From positions 1-9,584 of the forward strand of contig JAAEMC010000805.1 in assembly GCA_024225895.1 (NCBI GenBank): a stretch of 9,584 bases of DNA, written 5' to 3'. This stretch comes from Desulfobacteraceae bacterium (GTDB lineage: Bacteria > Desulfobacterota > Desulfobacteria > Desulfobacterales > Desulfobacteraceae). Of this stretch, positions 1 to 6,220 are shown piece after piece. The first letter of the stretch is position 1. Each line of letters opens with the position of its first letter. The translations under genes and the position numbers were made by a program. Below the pieces are notes generated by a model. The model saw only the letters and a list, made by a program, of their open reading frames with translations, did not search any database and was not told the DNA's origin.

Positions 1-2
1 TT

Positions 3-149
3 GTTGTGTTTGCCAACACAGACAAAGCAAAGACTCTGATCAAGGTTTTTGACGAAAGGATGGGAACGCTTGCCCAATCCGGTGAGATTGAGGCCATCTA
101 TAAAAAATGGGGATTCGGCCCGGAAAAATTCGGAAAAGACAGGTATTAA
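3..149 (+). CDS. Extracellular solute-binding protein, family 3 (C-terminal fragment)
   Basis: Only the last 48 residues are in the window; the 5' end lies outside. The frame reads VVFANTDKAKTL, then MGTLAQSGEIEAIYKKWGF, and ends in DRY before TAA. The pattern of an open-ended helix followed by 'G.I..IYKKWG' is the usual C-terminus of family 3 periplasmic binding proteins (amino acid or other polar-solute ABC receptors, or periplasmic sensor domains). These proteins close around a ligand in the periplasm and pass it to an ABC permease or a sensor. The ligand cannot be told from this piece. The gene converges on the chemoreceptor downstream. A fused membrane or signalling domain is excluded at the C-terminus, because the protein stops right after the binding fold. 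Confidence 0.75.
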   Translation, partial: VVFANTDKAKTLIKVFDERMGTLAQSGEIEAIYKKWGFGPEKFGKDRY

Positions 150-158
150 AGAATATAT

Positions 159-194
159 AAAAAGACCGGGCCCGGCACAACTTACCGGGCCCGG
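159..194 (-). terminator. Rho-independent terminator of the chemoreceptor gene
   Basis: Two copies of CCGGGCCCGG (166-175 and 185-194) are separated by a 9-nt spacer and can form a 10-bp GC-only stem. Read on the minus strand the stem is followed directly by TCTTTTTATAT, a proper U-tract, so it fits termination of the chemoreceptor transcript. On the plus strand the nearest T-run (209-213) starts 14 nt after the stem, so it is a poorer terminator for the binding-protein gene. Each arm is itself a perfect palindrome. Confidence 0.7.
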
Positions 195-233
195 ACATGC
201 TAAAAGCCTTTTTCAAATAGCAACGAACTCAAA

Positions 234-1952
234 TTATACAGTGAATTGGTCAATTCGTTTGCCCAGGGCTTCGGCAAGCTTTGACAATTCAAATGCGCTT
301 TTTTTCATTTGCTCACTGTTGGAATTCATTTCGTCGGATGAGTTACTGACCTGCTGAATTGATTCAGTGATTTCCCTGGAAACCGACGAGCTTTGGCTCA
401 CTTTTTCATTCACATCCGTGATCCCTTCAAATACGTGAGAGGCATTCTGGGAAATATCCTTGGTGGCAATGGATTGTTCTTCAATGGCAGATGCAATGCT
501 GTGAACAATCTGATTGACTTCAAGGGCAATGTTGGAAATCTCCTTGATCACAACAACGGAACTGGATACGGTATTTTGAATTTCATCAATCTGGGTTTGA
601 ATATCCAGGGTGGCGGCAGAGGTCTGTTTGGACAATTCTTTGATTTCACTGGCCACAACAGCAAAACCTTTACCGGCATCCCCTGCCCTTGCTGCTTCAA
701 TGGTTGCATTCAAAGAGAGTAAATCCGTCTGTTCAGAAATCTCCCGGATGGTTTCAGTGACATGGCCAATGGCACTGGCCATCTCTTCGAGCCGAGTCAT
801 CTGGGTGGCCGCACTTTCGGATTTGGATACTGCATTGTCGGCAATATTCTTTGCAGTCTCCGTATTTTGAGCGATTTCATTGATGGTGGCAGTCATCTCT
901 TCTACTGCCGTCACAACAGAGTTGGTATTTTCAGACGAATTTTCCATGGCAGAAGATACCGAATCCATATTGGAACTCATCTGTTCTGCTGCGGCTGCTA
1001 CGACATTTGATTTTTCCTTGTTATTGGACGCGCCCGAAGATACGTGGTCTGAAAGAGACGACAAATCTGTTGAAGAATTATTCAGGGTTTCAATGTCCTC
1101 TTTTATCTTTTTAACCATCTCCCTTAAATTCAGGCTCATTGTGTTCATGGCCCGTACCATGATACCAAGCTCATCCCTGTTTTTTATATCAAGTGCATTT
1201 AAAAAATTGCCCTGGGAGATTTCACTGACATGATTCACGGTCTGTTTTAAGGGTTTTGTAATAGACCTTGTTATAAAAAAGGCCATGACAATAATTAGAA
1301 CAATAGCTGTAAAACCAATGGTCAAAAATACCTTTTTAATGGTACCGGACAAGTGATTGGCGATATCAGCCATCACCGCATGGAAATCAACCAGGCGTTT
1401 TGGCATAACAACTACAATCTCAGTTATCTTTCGGACAATCTCCTGCTTTTTTTCCTTGTCTTGTGTTTTCACATATTCATTGCCCAGTTTCTGCCATTCG
1501 GTCGTCAGGCTGTGGGTGATGTCCGTCATCTCGACAAGCTGGACCACCAAAGGATTACCCATCAACGTTTTCATAAGTCCTGCAACAGCATCCTGGCCCG
1601 GCCTTGTTTCATGGGTTTTCTGAAATTCAATTACCGCATCTTTCACCGACAGCCCTTTTTCCACCACCCGGTACATATCGCCGATGGTGCCGTCGCGATG
1701 ACGGATCACGCTCATGGTCTGATCAAAGGTATCAAAAAAGTTTTTATCTCCGGTCACAACAAATTTTTCAAAATCATATTTCGCATTTCCGCAAAGCACT
1801 TCGTATTCAAATGCAGCATTGGTAATCGTACTGACCTGGGAAATCTTTCCAAAAAAAGAAAAACTGATAAAGACCAGGAAACTAACCGCTGCAATGGACA
1901 ACGCAATCATGATAGTAATTTTCTTTGCCACTGAATTCGTCAAAAAACCCAT
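234..1952 (-). CDS. Methyl-accepting chemotaxis protein (transmembrane chemoreceptor)
   Basis: Inner-membrane receptor that senses a periplasmic stimulus and controls the CheA/CheW kinase complex. From the chosen start it has 572 residues: TM1 about 12-35, a mostly helical periplasmic domain of about 170 residues, TM2 about 207-230, HAMP about 231-283 (RSITKPL onset), then a long cytoplasmic coiled coil. The kinase-contacting hairpin tip is about 405-430 ([18 protein letters not shown], then [11 protein letters not shown]). The C-terminus (RIDQFTV) has no CheR-binding pentapeptide. The frame is open to a TTG at 2009, but the ATG at 1952 is preferred: AAAGGA lies about 9 nt upstream, and [11 protein letters not shown] leads straight into TM1. 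An ATG at 1961 is in frame but abuts that AAAGGA. The gene is monocistronic by position, with a terminator downstream. The ligand is unknown. Confidence 0.95.
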   Translation of the reverse strand: MGFLTNSVAKKITIMIALSIAAVSFLVFISFSFFGKISQVSTITNAAFEYEVLCGNAKYDFEKFVVTGDKNFFDTFDQTMSVIRHRDGTIGDMYRVVEKGLSVKDAVIEFQKTHETRPGQDAVAGLMKTLMGNPLVVQLVEMTDITHSLTTEWQKLGNEYVKTQDKEKKQEIVRKITEIVVVMPKRLVDFHAVMADIANHLSGTIKKVFLTIGFTAIVLIIVMAFFITRSITKPLKQTVNHVSEISQGNFLNALDIKNRDELGIMVRAMNTMSLNLREMVKKIKEDIETLNNSSTDLSSLSDHVSSGASNNKEKSNVVAAAAEQMSSNMDSVSSAMENSSENTNSVVTAVEEMTATINEIAQNTETAKNIADNAVSKSESAATQMTRLEEMASAIGHVTETIREISEQTDLLSLNATIEAARAGDAGKGFAVVASEIKELSKQTSAATLDIQTQIDEIQNTVSSSVVVIKEISNIALEVNQIVHSIASAIEEQSIATKDISQNASHVFEGITDVNEKVSQSSSVSREITESIQQVSNSSDEMNSNSEQMKKSAFELSKLAEALGKRIDQFTV

Positions 1953-1995
1953 CTTCTCCATTCCTTTCTTTTTTTGTGTCAATCTTGGTTTTTGC

Positions 1996-2016
1996 CCCAA
2001 TTTCTGCAAAATTGGG
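1996..2016 (-). promoter_or_regulatory. Hairpin in the chemoreceptor leader
   Basis: A perfect 8-bp inverted repeat, CCCAATTT and AAATTGGG, with a 5-nt loop, lies 44-64 bp upstream of the chemoreceptor ATG. It could be an operator or a transcript hairpin. It has no U-tract, so it is not an obvious terminator. I could not assign a confident promoter. TAAAGTGT further upstream resembles a sigma28 -35 box, but no matching -10 follows it. Confidence 0.4.
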
Positions 2017-2098
2017 TTTGGCGTGTTTGTATAAATTAAAAGTTATTCAGTACACTTTAAAATATTCCTATTAAAAATGCAACTTTGCTGTCCACCAC

Positions 2099-2238
2099 CC
2101 AGGGTAAACGCATGTAACACTGGCATGAATTTTGATTTTATTAATTTTCGGATAACGTAAAACATTTGGTACAAATGTTATACGGGTACTAATGCAAAGC
2201 CAAGACTTTTGTGGAAAAGTTACATGCGTTAGCCTTGG
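2099..2238. repeat. Intergenic structure closed by an inverted repeat, possibly a small mobile element or structured RNA
   Basis: AACGCATGTAAC (2107-2118) recurs as its exact reverse complement, GTTACATGCGTT (2219-2230). The match extends outward to 2099 and 2238, with 17 of 20 positions complementary. Inside are two smaller hairpins: AACATTTG-GTA-CAAATGTT (2161-2179) and ACTTTT-GTGG-AAAAGT (2205-2220, overlapping the closing arm). No coding frame of note is present and no clear target-site duplication flanks it. The nested folding and position between divergent genes suit a MITE-like element, a small RNA or a regulatory region. The sequence alone does not decide. Confidence 0.45.
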
Positions 2239-2353
2239 CACCATCAAGGTGTCAGATACAAGGCGCCAAGGCGTGACGACTAAAGGCGTATAAGTCATAC
2301 TCCGCTAAGGAGGAGCAAACGCAGGCAACGCGGCAGGTGACGCCTTGATGGTG
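2239..2353. repeat. 115-bp palindromic intergenic element, probably a dispersed repeat
   Basis: CACCATCAAGGTGTCA (2239-2254) and TGACGCCTTGATGGTG (2338-2353) are inverted repeats of 16 bp with one difference, which would be a G-U pair in RNA. The interior is GC-rich compared with its AT-rich flanks. It carries AAGGCG three times (about 2260-2287), a small hairpin GTAT/ATAC, and CTCC-GCTAA-GGAG. Composition and layout resemble short dispersed intergenic repeats that I recall from sulfate-reducer genomes, but copy number cannot be tested here. It ends about 100 bp upstream of rubredoxin. Confidence 0.5.
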
Positions 2354-2376
2354 GATCAGGGGATCCAATTAGATGA

Positions 2377-2394
2377 CACATACTTATATATGTG
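2377..2394. promoter_or_regulatory. Small inverted repeat upstream of rubredoxin
   Basis: CACATA and TATGTG form a 6-bp inverted repeat with a 6-nt centre in an AT-rich stretch 59-76 bp upstream of the rubredoxin ATG. It lies where a promoter or operator would be expected. I see no convincing -35/-10 pair, and the match to CRP or FNR sites is poor. Confidence 0.25.
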
Positions 2395-2452
2395 ATAAAA
2401 CCAATGTAATTTTTATTTGACCAATTAATTTTAAGAAAAAAGAATAATTAAA

Positions 2453-2611
2453 ATGAATAGATATGTATGCGGTCCATGCGGTTATGTGTATGACCCTGAA
2501 GAAGGCGATCCAGACAACGGTATTGATCCGGGAACTGCTTTTGATGATCTTCCGGATGACTGGACATGTCCTATCTGCGGTACAGCAAAAGAAGACTTTG
2601 AAAAAGAATAA
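2453..2611 (+). CDS. Rubredoxin
   Basis: Small cytoplasmic electron carrier with one iron bound by four cysteines. In anaerobes it typically passes electrons to rubredoxin:oxygen oxidoreductases, superoxide reductases or rubrerythrins. The protein is 52 residues, the usual length, and complete: ligands Cys6 and Cys9 (CGPCGYVYD), Cys39 and Cys42 (CPICG). It also has the family's [19 protein letters not shown] core (residues 19-37) with the conserved aromatics Tyr11, Tyr13 and Trp37. The ribosome site is weak (an AAGA-rich stretch only). No oxygen-defence partner is adjacent. The next gene starts 72 nt later, beyond a pair of competing hairpins, so co-transcription with it may be conditional. 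Confidence 0.97.
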   Translation: MNRYVCGPCGYVYDPEEGDPDNGIDPGTAFDDLPDDWTCPICGTAKEDFEKE

Positions 2612-2652
2612 ACCTGGGATGTCTTATCATCCTTACCAGGTAAAACTTTTTT
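2612..2652 (+). terminator. Weak terminator or attenuator after rubredoxin
   Basis: Right after the rubredoxin stop, ACCTGG (2612-2617) pairs with CCAGGT (2636-2641). Inside it, GATG (2618-2621) pairs with CATC (2628-2631), leaving a 4-nt bulge on the 3' side. A run of six T follows at 2647-2652 after a short A-rich spacer. The separation between stem and T-run makes this a weak terminator. The CCAGGT arm is also needed by the next hairpin, so the two cannot form together. Confidence 0.4.
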
Positions 2653-2659
2653 ACCCGGT
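2635..2659 (+). promoter_or_regulatory. Alternative hairpin competing with the terminator stem
   Basis: ACCAGGTAAAA (2635-2645) pairs with TTTTACCCGGT (2649-2659) around the loop CTT: ten pairs and one A-C mismatch. It uses the 3' arm and the T-run of the preceding hairpin, as an antiterminator would. No leader peptide or riboswitch core is evident. Confidence 0.35.
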
Positions 2660-2683
2660 ATTCATATTGGGAATATAATAATC

Positions 2684-3502
2684 ATGGCTCTTTCCGTTGT
2701 CGATCTCTATACCAAGATTTTACCAAAAACCAATTGCAAGGATTGTGGTTTTGCAACCTGTCTTGCCTTTGCCGGAATGGTGGTTTCTGAAAAGCATCCG
2801 CTGGAAAACTGTCCTCATATCAAGCCGGATATGCTTAAGGACGCCCAAAAAGAACTTGAAGAGCAATACAAGGCAGGAAAATGGTTAAAAAAGGACATGG
2901 CTGCCGAGGCATTGCAATGGGCAAAGGAAAAGGCGTGCACCACAGATCTTAAAAGTATCAATAAAAGGATCGGCGGAAAGATGATTGATGAAAACGGCAA
3001 AAAAACAATCGCCCTTCCCTATTTTCATTCACACATCCTCATCACCGCAGAAAAAATTATAGATAGCAATGGGAAAGAACTGACCCGAAATGAACAGACT
3101 TTTGTCTATATCCACATGGCAAAGGGCGGCAGTAGCACTCCCACAGGTCGTATGAAGAGCTTCAAGGAGTTTCCCAATACCGTTTCCAAGATCAAATCCA
3201 TGAATAACAGCGTTGAAAAGCCTTTAAAAAACAAGTTTGGCAGCCGCCTGAACCAATTGGAACAGGCCTGTATTGCAGCAGGCGCAATAAATGTAAAAAC
3301 CGAATATGATTCCCCTGATCTGGCTTATTTATTTCAGGCATTTCCCATGGTCCCGGTTGTTCTGATTTTCTGGGACGCAGAAGAAGGATTTGAAGAAGAT
3401 ATAAAACTCTTGTTTGATGAAACTGCCCTGGATCACCTGGATGTTGAAGCCATCATGTTCTTAAGCGAACATATTGGTAACATGCTGATCAATGCTGATT
3501 AG
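2684..3502 (+). CDS. Iron-sulfur domain protein with DUF3786
   Basis: The 272-residue protein has an N-terminal four-cysteine domain: Cys18-x2-Cys21-x4-Cys26-x16-Cys43 (NCKDCGFATC, then ENCPHI). This is the spacing of the 4Fe-4S domain found in RnfB and in the large subunit of the corrinoid iron-sulfur protein. A charged helical linker (about 50-85) follows, then a domain I assign to DUF3786 (about 90-270), common in strict anaerobes and of unknown function. In it, KGGSSTPTGRMKSFKEFPNT and the acidic IFWDAEEGFEEDI segment stand out. No signal peptide or membrane segment is seen, so it is cytoplasmic. A role in redox or corrinoid/C1 chemistry is inference from the cluster domain only. The start is ATG with a distant, weak GGGA. 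The stop lies 5 nt before the next gene. Confidence 0.85.
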   Translation: MALSVVDLYTKILPKTNCKDCGFATCLAFAGMVVSEKHPLENCPHIKPDMLKDAQKELEEQYKAGKWLKKDMAAEALQWAKEKACTTDLKSINKRIGGKMIDENGKKTIALPYFHSHILITAEKIIDSNGKELTRNEQTFVYIHMAKGGSSTPTGRMKSFKEFPNTVSKIKSMNNSVEKPLKNKFGSRLNQLEQACIAAGAINVKTEYDSPDLAYLFQAFPMVPVVLIFWDAEEGFEEDIKLLFDETALDHLDVEAIMFLSEHIGNMLINAD

Positions 3503-3507
3503 GCATA

Positions 3508-3702
3508 ATGGCTGATTCTTACCAATTGAAATTTAATCAAACCAGTCCCTTTGCATTATACCGGAGTGCCAAGTCTCTGGTTCTCTGGTCTGACAGTGAT
3601 CAACTATTGGGTAAATTCAAGGGCTTCACATGCAAAAAAAGTTACTTTTACGGAGAAGACAATCAGAACATGCCAATTCTAAAAGAACTTGATTTTGCCT
3701 AA
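3508..3702 (+). CDS. Hypothetical protein, 64 residues
   Basis: I do not recognise this protein. It starts 5 nt after the preceding stop; the AGG in the end of that gene serves as a modest ribosome site, so translational coupling is likely. It ends 15 nt before the radical SAM gene. The sequence is soluble, with no signal peptide or membrane span, and is rich in aromatic residues and lysine (FALYRSAKSLVLWSDSD, then GFTCKKSYFYGEDN), with a single cysteine at about residue 42. Its codon use matches its neighbours. Tight packing between two real genes supports expression. A degraded remnant of a longer protein is the main alternative. Confidence 0.55.
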   Translation: MADSYQLKFNQTSPFALYRSAKSLVLWSDSDQLLGKFKGFTCKKSYFYGEDNQNMPILKELDFA

Positions 3703-3717
3703 AAATAAGGTTTTAAA

Positions 3718-4539
3718 GTGAATATAAATAAAATTCAAACCAAAAGCGTCATTACAAAATCCAATCTTCCTGATGCTGATTTTGTTATCAATCCTTATAT
3801 CGGGTGCACACATTCCTGTATTTATTGTTATGCACGTTTTATGAAGCGATTTACCGGGCATCAAGAAAAATGGGGACAGTTCCTTGATATCAAGCTAAAC
3901 AGCAGTGAAACCATACCAAAAAACAGTAAAAAGATTAAAAACAAATCCGTTTTCATCTCATCTGTTACAGATCCCTATCTGCATCTTGAAAAAAAATACA
4001 AAATCACACGAAAAATCTTAAAAAAAATACTGCCCCTGGAACCCAATCTGAGCATTCAGACCAAGTCATCCCTTATTGTAAGGGATATAGATATCTTAAA
4101 AGAATTTGCCAATTGCCGGGTGGGCATGACGATTACAACGTTGAATGATGCAATCAGAAAACAAGTTGAGCCAAACACCGCTCCTATTGAACAAAGATTA
4201 GCAGCTCTGAAAAAATTGAAACAAAGCGGTATAAGCACCTATATTTTTATCGGTCCGATATTGCCTTTTATAACAGATTGGAAAAAGATCGTGGAAAACA
4301 CAAAAGAGATTGCAGACAGCTACATGTTTGAAAATCTGAATATGCATGGTACCATCTCACATGATATTTACACCTGGATTAAAAGAGACCATGACCATCT
4401 GCTGGATAAATACGCAAGTCTTTCCAAAAATAAAGCAGCCTTTTGGAATGACATGGAAATTGAAATCAATGAATTCTGCACGAATCAAAATATTGATTTT
4501 AAACTCTATTTTGATCACAAAAAACAACGCAAGCGATAA
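3718..4539 (+). CDS. Radical SAM protein, SplB-like (spore photoproduct lyase-like family)
   Basis: Radical SAM enzyme of 273 residues. Cys30-x3-Cys34-x2-Cys37 followed by Tyr-Ala (GCTHSCIYCYA) binds the 4Fe-4S cluster that splits S-adenosylmethionine. The flanking NPYIGC and the later KNKSVFISSVTDPY are typical of the COG1533/SplB family. It starts with GTG, 7 nt after TAAGG; no ATG precedes the cysteine motif, so this start is needed. It is shorter than true spore photoproduct lyases (about 340 residues). Nothing else here suggests sporulation, so DNA photoproduct repair is unlikely and the substrate is unknown. It is the last gene of the plus-strand cluster and converges on the 64-residue gene at 4558-4752. 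Confidence 0.9.
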   Translation: MNINKIQTKSVITKSNLPDADFVINPYIGCTHSCIYCYARFMKRFTGHQEKWGQFLDIKLNSSETIPKNSKKIKNKSVFISSVTDPYLHLEKKYKITRKILKKILPLEPNLSIQTKSSLIVRDIDILKEFANCRVGMTITTLNDAIRKQVEPNTAPIEQRLAALKKLKQSGISTYIFIGPILPFITDWKKIVENTKEIADSYMFENLNMHGTISHDIYTWIKRDHDHLLDKYASLSKNKAAFWNDMEIEINEFCTNQNIDFKLYFDHKKQRKR

Positions 4540-4565
4540 GCTGTAGTGGTTTTCCGGTCACAGCT
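4539..4565. terminator. Possible shared hairpin between convergent genes
   Basis: AGCTGT (4539-4544) pairs with ACAGCT (4560-4565). Inner GG/CC pairs close a TTTT loop, with some mismatches between. The hairpin covers the end of both stop codons (TAA 4537-4539 plus; TGA 4560-4558 minus). There is no U-tract on either strand, so it is at best a weak bidirectional terminator. Confidence 0.3.
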
Positions 4566-4752
4566 CCCGCAGATCAAATTCAAACACATCTGAAATATTC
4601 AACTCCATCATTTTCAAACTTGCAAGAGCCCTTTTTGAATTTTGTTTTATGGCAGGAAAATCTTTGCCCAAGGTTTCCAACTGCCTGAGTATCTTTTTAA
4701 TTTCCACTATGCTCTCATGGATGGCAATCAGATTGTGATCCGTACCCTTCAT
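4558..4752 (-). CDS. Hypothetical small helical protein downstream of the CoA ligase
   Basis: Not recognised. It has 64 residues and is mostly predicted helix: a heptad-like segment about 7-30 (LIAIHESIVEIKKILRQLE), then a second helix (SKRALASLKMMELNI) and an acidic tail (DVFEFDLREL). There is no cysteine, signal peptide or membrane segment. AGGAAG lies about 7 nt before the ATG. The gene begins 18 nt after the ligase stop on the same strand, so it is probably the last gene of that transcript. A small coiled-coil partner or adaptor is possible, but nothing shows this directly. Confidence 0.6.
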   Translation of the reverse strand: MKGTDHNLIAIHESIVEIKKILRQLETLGKDFPAIKQNSKRALASLKMMELNISDVFEFDLREL

Positions 4753-4770
4753 TGCTTTGCTTCCTTTTTT

Positions 4771-6093
4771 TTACTTTTTTCTTAAATCTTTAAACCGCTT
4801 TGCCTTGATTTCGTATCTTTGCAGGTGTCCGTAATCATAATACTCGATTCTGTACCCCAGGTTGGTCTTCAAGCGCAGCTGATCTTTTAGAACATTTTCC
4901 ACGGCAGCCTTTGATGTTCCCGGCATCAATTCCACTTTCAGCTTAATTCTGTCCACATCTCCCTGCTTATCCACGATGACTTCAAATTCGTCGCCAAGCC
5001 CATCAATTGAACGGACCACTTCTTCAATGGCGGCAGGAGAAAGCAACACCCCTTTTACTTTGGTAATGTCATCTGCCCGGCCGATTACGCCTCCCTTGAT
5101 CAGGCGGAATGTCCTGCCGCAGGAACAAGGTTCGCTGTCCCATTGGATCACATCTTTGGAATCAAACCGGATGCAGGGCTGGGCAATCCTGTCCAGGGCC
5201 GTAATCACCATTTTACCTTTCTTGCCTGGCTCTTCAATAATGCGGCCGGTTTTTATATCTTCTATTTCTACTAAAAACATGGCCTCATTCACATGCATGC
5301 CATGTGGTTGATCCGTGCATTCATAGGACCAGGCACCGATTTCAGTTGCCCCGGAATGATCATACACCTTAGCGCCAAAGGCTTCTTCCATGCGTTTTTT
5401 GGTGCTGGTAATACCAGCGCCTGGTTCTCCTGCGCAGGTAATTTTATTAATGGCAAGGGTTGCAGGATCAATTCCCATCTGATGTCTGGCCACATCTGCC
5501 ATGCGCAGCACATAGGTGGGGGTGGCCATCATTGCAGTGGCCTGTAATTCTTGGATTTTCAAAATACGGGCCTGGGTATCCAGCACTCCGCCGGGCACCA
5601 CTTCGCAGCCCAATTTCTCTGCCGCATAATGTCCGGCCCAGAAAGCCACAAAAATATTATATCCAAAGGGCACAAAAACTCTGTCCCTGGGTCTGTAACC
5701 CTGGGCCCACAGGATAAAAGACCAACACTCAGACCACCATTCCCAATCCTGCCAGGTATCTGGCTGATAAACAGGCTGGCCGGTGGTACCGCTGGTCTGA
5801 CGGAAGGCAGAGACTTCTTCTAGGGGTACACACAAAGCATCCCCGTAAGGAAACGGATCTTTATTCTGAATATCTCGCATCATGGATTTCTCCACCTTGG
5901 GTATCTTTTGAATATCTTCAAATGACTTTATATGATCCGGAGTAATACCTGCCTTGTCATACAGATCTTTATGGAACTTGGAATGCCCGTACGCCCATAT
6001 AAAAATTCGTTTAAATTTTTTAAACTGCAATTGCTTAAGTTTTTCTTGGGGCAGGGTCTCCAATACAGGGTTCCAGTATGGTTGGCCTGTCAT
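4771..6093 (-). CDS. PaaK-family aryl/acyl-CoA ligase (AMP-forming)
   Basis: Adenylate-forming cytoplasmic enzyme that joins a carboxylic acid to CoA via an acyl-AMP, using ATP; phenylacetate is the classic substrate. Its 440 residues match the family length. Visible motifs: nucleotide loop QTSGTTGQP (99-107), DHSGATEIG (245-253), RFD (309-311), CSCGRTFRLI (323-332), GRADD (338-342) and a C-terminal KAKRFKDLR (430-438), where Lys430 aligns with the family's catalytic lysine. The loop has Gln106 where many members have Lys. AAGGAA about 8 nt before the ATG fixes the start. It follows dctP by 126 nt and precedes a 64-residue gene by 18 nt, suggesting the activated acid is what DctP binds. The exact acid is unknown; phenylacetate, another aromatic acid or an aliphatic acid are all possible. 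Confidence 0.9.
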   Translation of the reverse strand: MTGQPYWNPVLETLPQEKLKQLQFKKFKRIFIWAYGHSKFHKDLYDKAGITPDHIKSFEDIQKIPKVEKSMMRDIQNKDPFPYGDALCVPLEEVSAFRQTSGTTGQPVYQPDTWQDWEWWSECWSFILWAQGYRPRDRVFVPFGYNIFVAFWAGHYAAEKLGCEVVPGGVLDTQARILKIQELQATAMMATPTYVLRMADVARHQMGIDPATLAINKITCAGEPGAGITSTKKRMEEAFGAKVYDHSGATEIGAWSYECTDQPHGMHVNEAMFLVEIEDIKTGRIIEEPGKKGKMVITALDRIAQPCIRFDSKDVIQWDSEPCSCGRTFRLIKGGVIGRADDITKVKGVLLSPAAIEEVVRSIDGLGDEFEVIVDKQGDVDRIKLKVELMPGTSKAAVENVLKDQLRLKTNLGYRIEYYDYGHLQRYEIKAKRFKDLRKK

Positions 6094-6194
6094 ATTTCAT
6101 TTCCTTTTGAAATATCGGGAAAAGCGGTGACCCCTGATTTCTTACAAGGAGGTCAGCCAAAGAAATTTAAGGGTTTACCGCCATCCCGAACCTG

Positions 6195-6220
6195 GTTTAA
6201 AATCTTAAAATGTTTTAAAC
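6195..6220 (-). promoter_or_regulatory. AT-rich stem-loop after dctP
   Basis: GTTTAAAA (6195-6202) pairs with TTTTAAAC (6213-6220) around a 10-nt loop, starting at the dctP stop codon. With no GC core or U-tract it is not a good terminator. It could mark an RNA processing or stability point between dctP and the ligase, which fits unequal expression within one transcript. The rest of the 126-nt gap holds nothing I can name. Confidence 0.25.

Noticed and set aside
1353..1934. A 193-codon open frame on the plus strand inside the chemoreceptor gene
   Set aside because: It is antisense to an unmistakable chemoreceptor, has no ribosome site and reads as low-complexity shadow sequence.
2040..2075. 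Sigma28 flagellar-type promoter for the chemoreceptor
   Set aside because: TAAAGTGT resembles the -35 box, but the region where GCCGATAA should be is only AT-rich.
2071..2298. A 75-codon minus-strand frame in the chemoreceptor-rubredoxin spacer
   Set aside because: It runs across both inverted-repeat elements, has no ribosome site and looks like a by-product of the repeats.
2239..2353. CRISPR-like repetition of AAGGCG
   Set aside because: Only short, irregularly spaced copies with no uniform spacers; the palindromic ends explain the pattern better.
6147..6156. AAGGAGGT on the plus strand between the ligase and dctP
   Set aside because: No start codon follows at a usable distance, and no gene lies on that strand.
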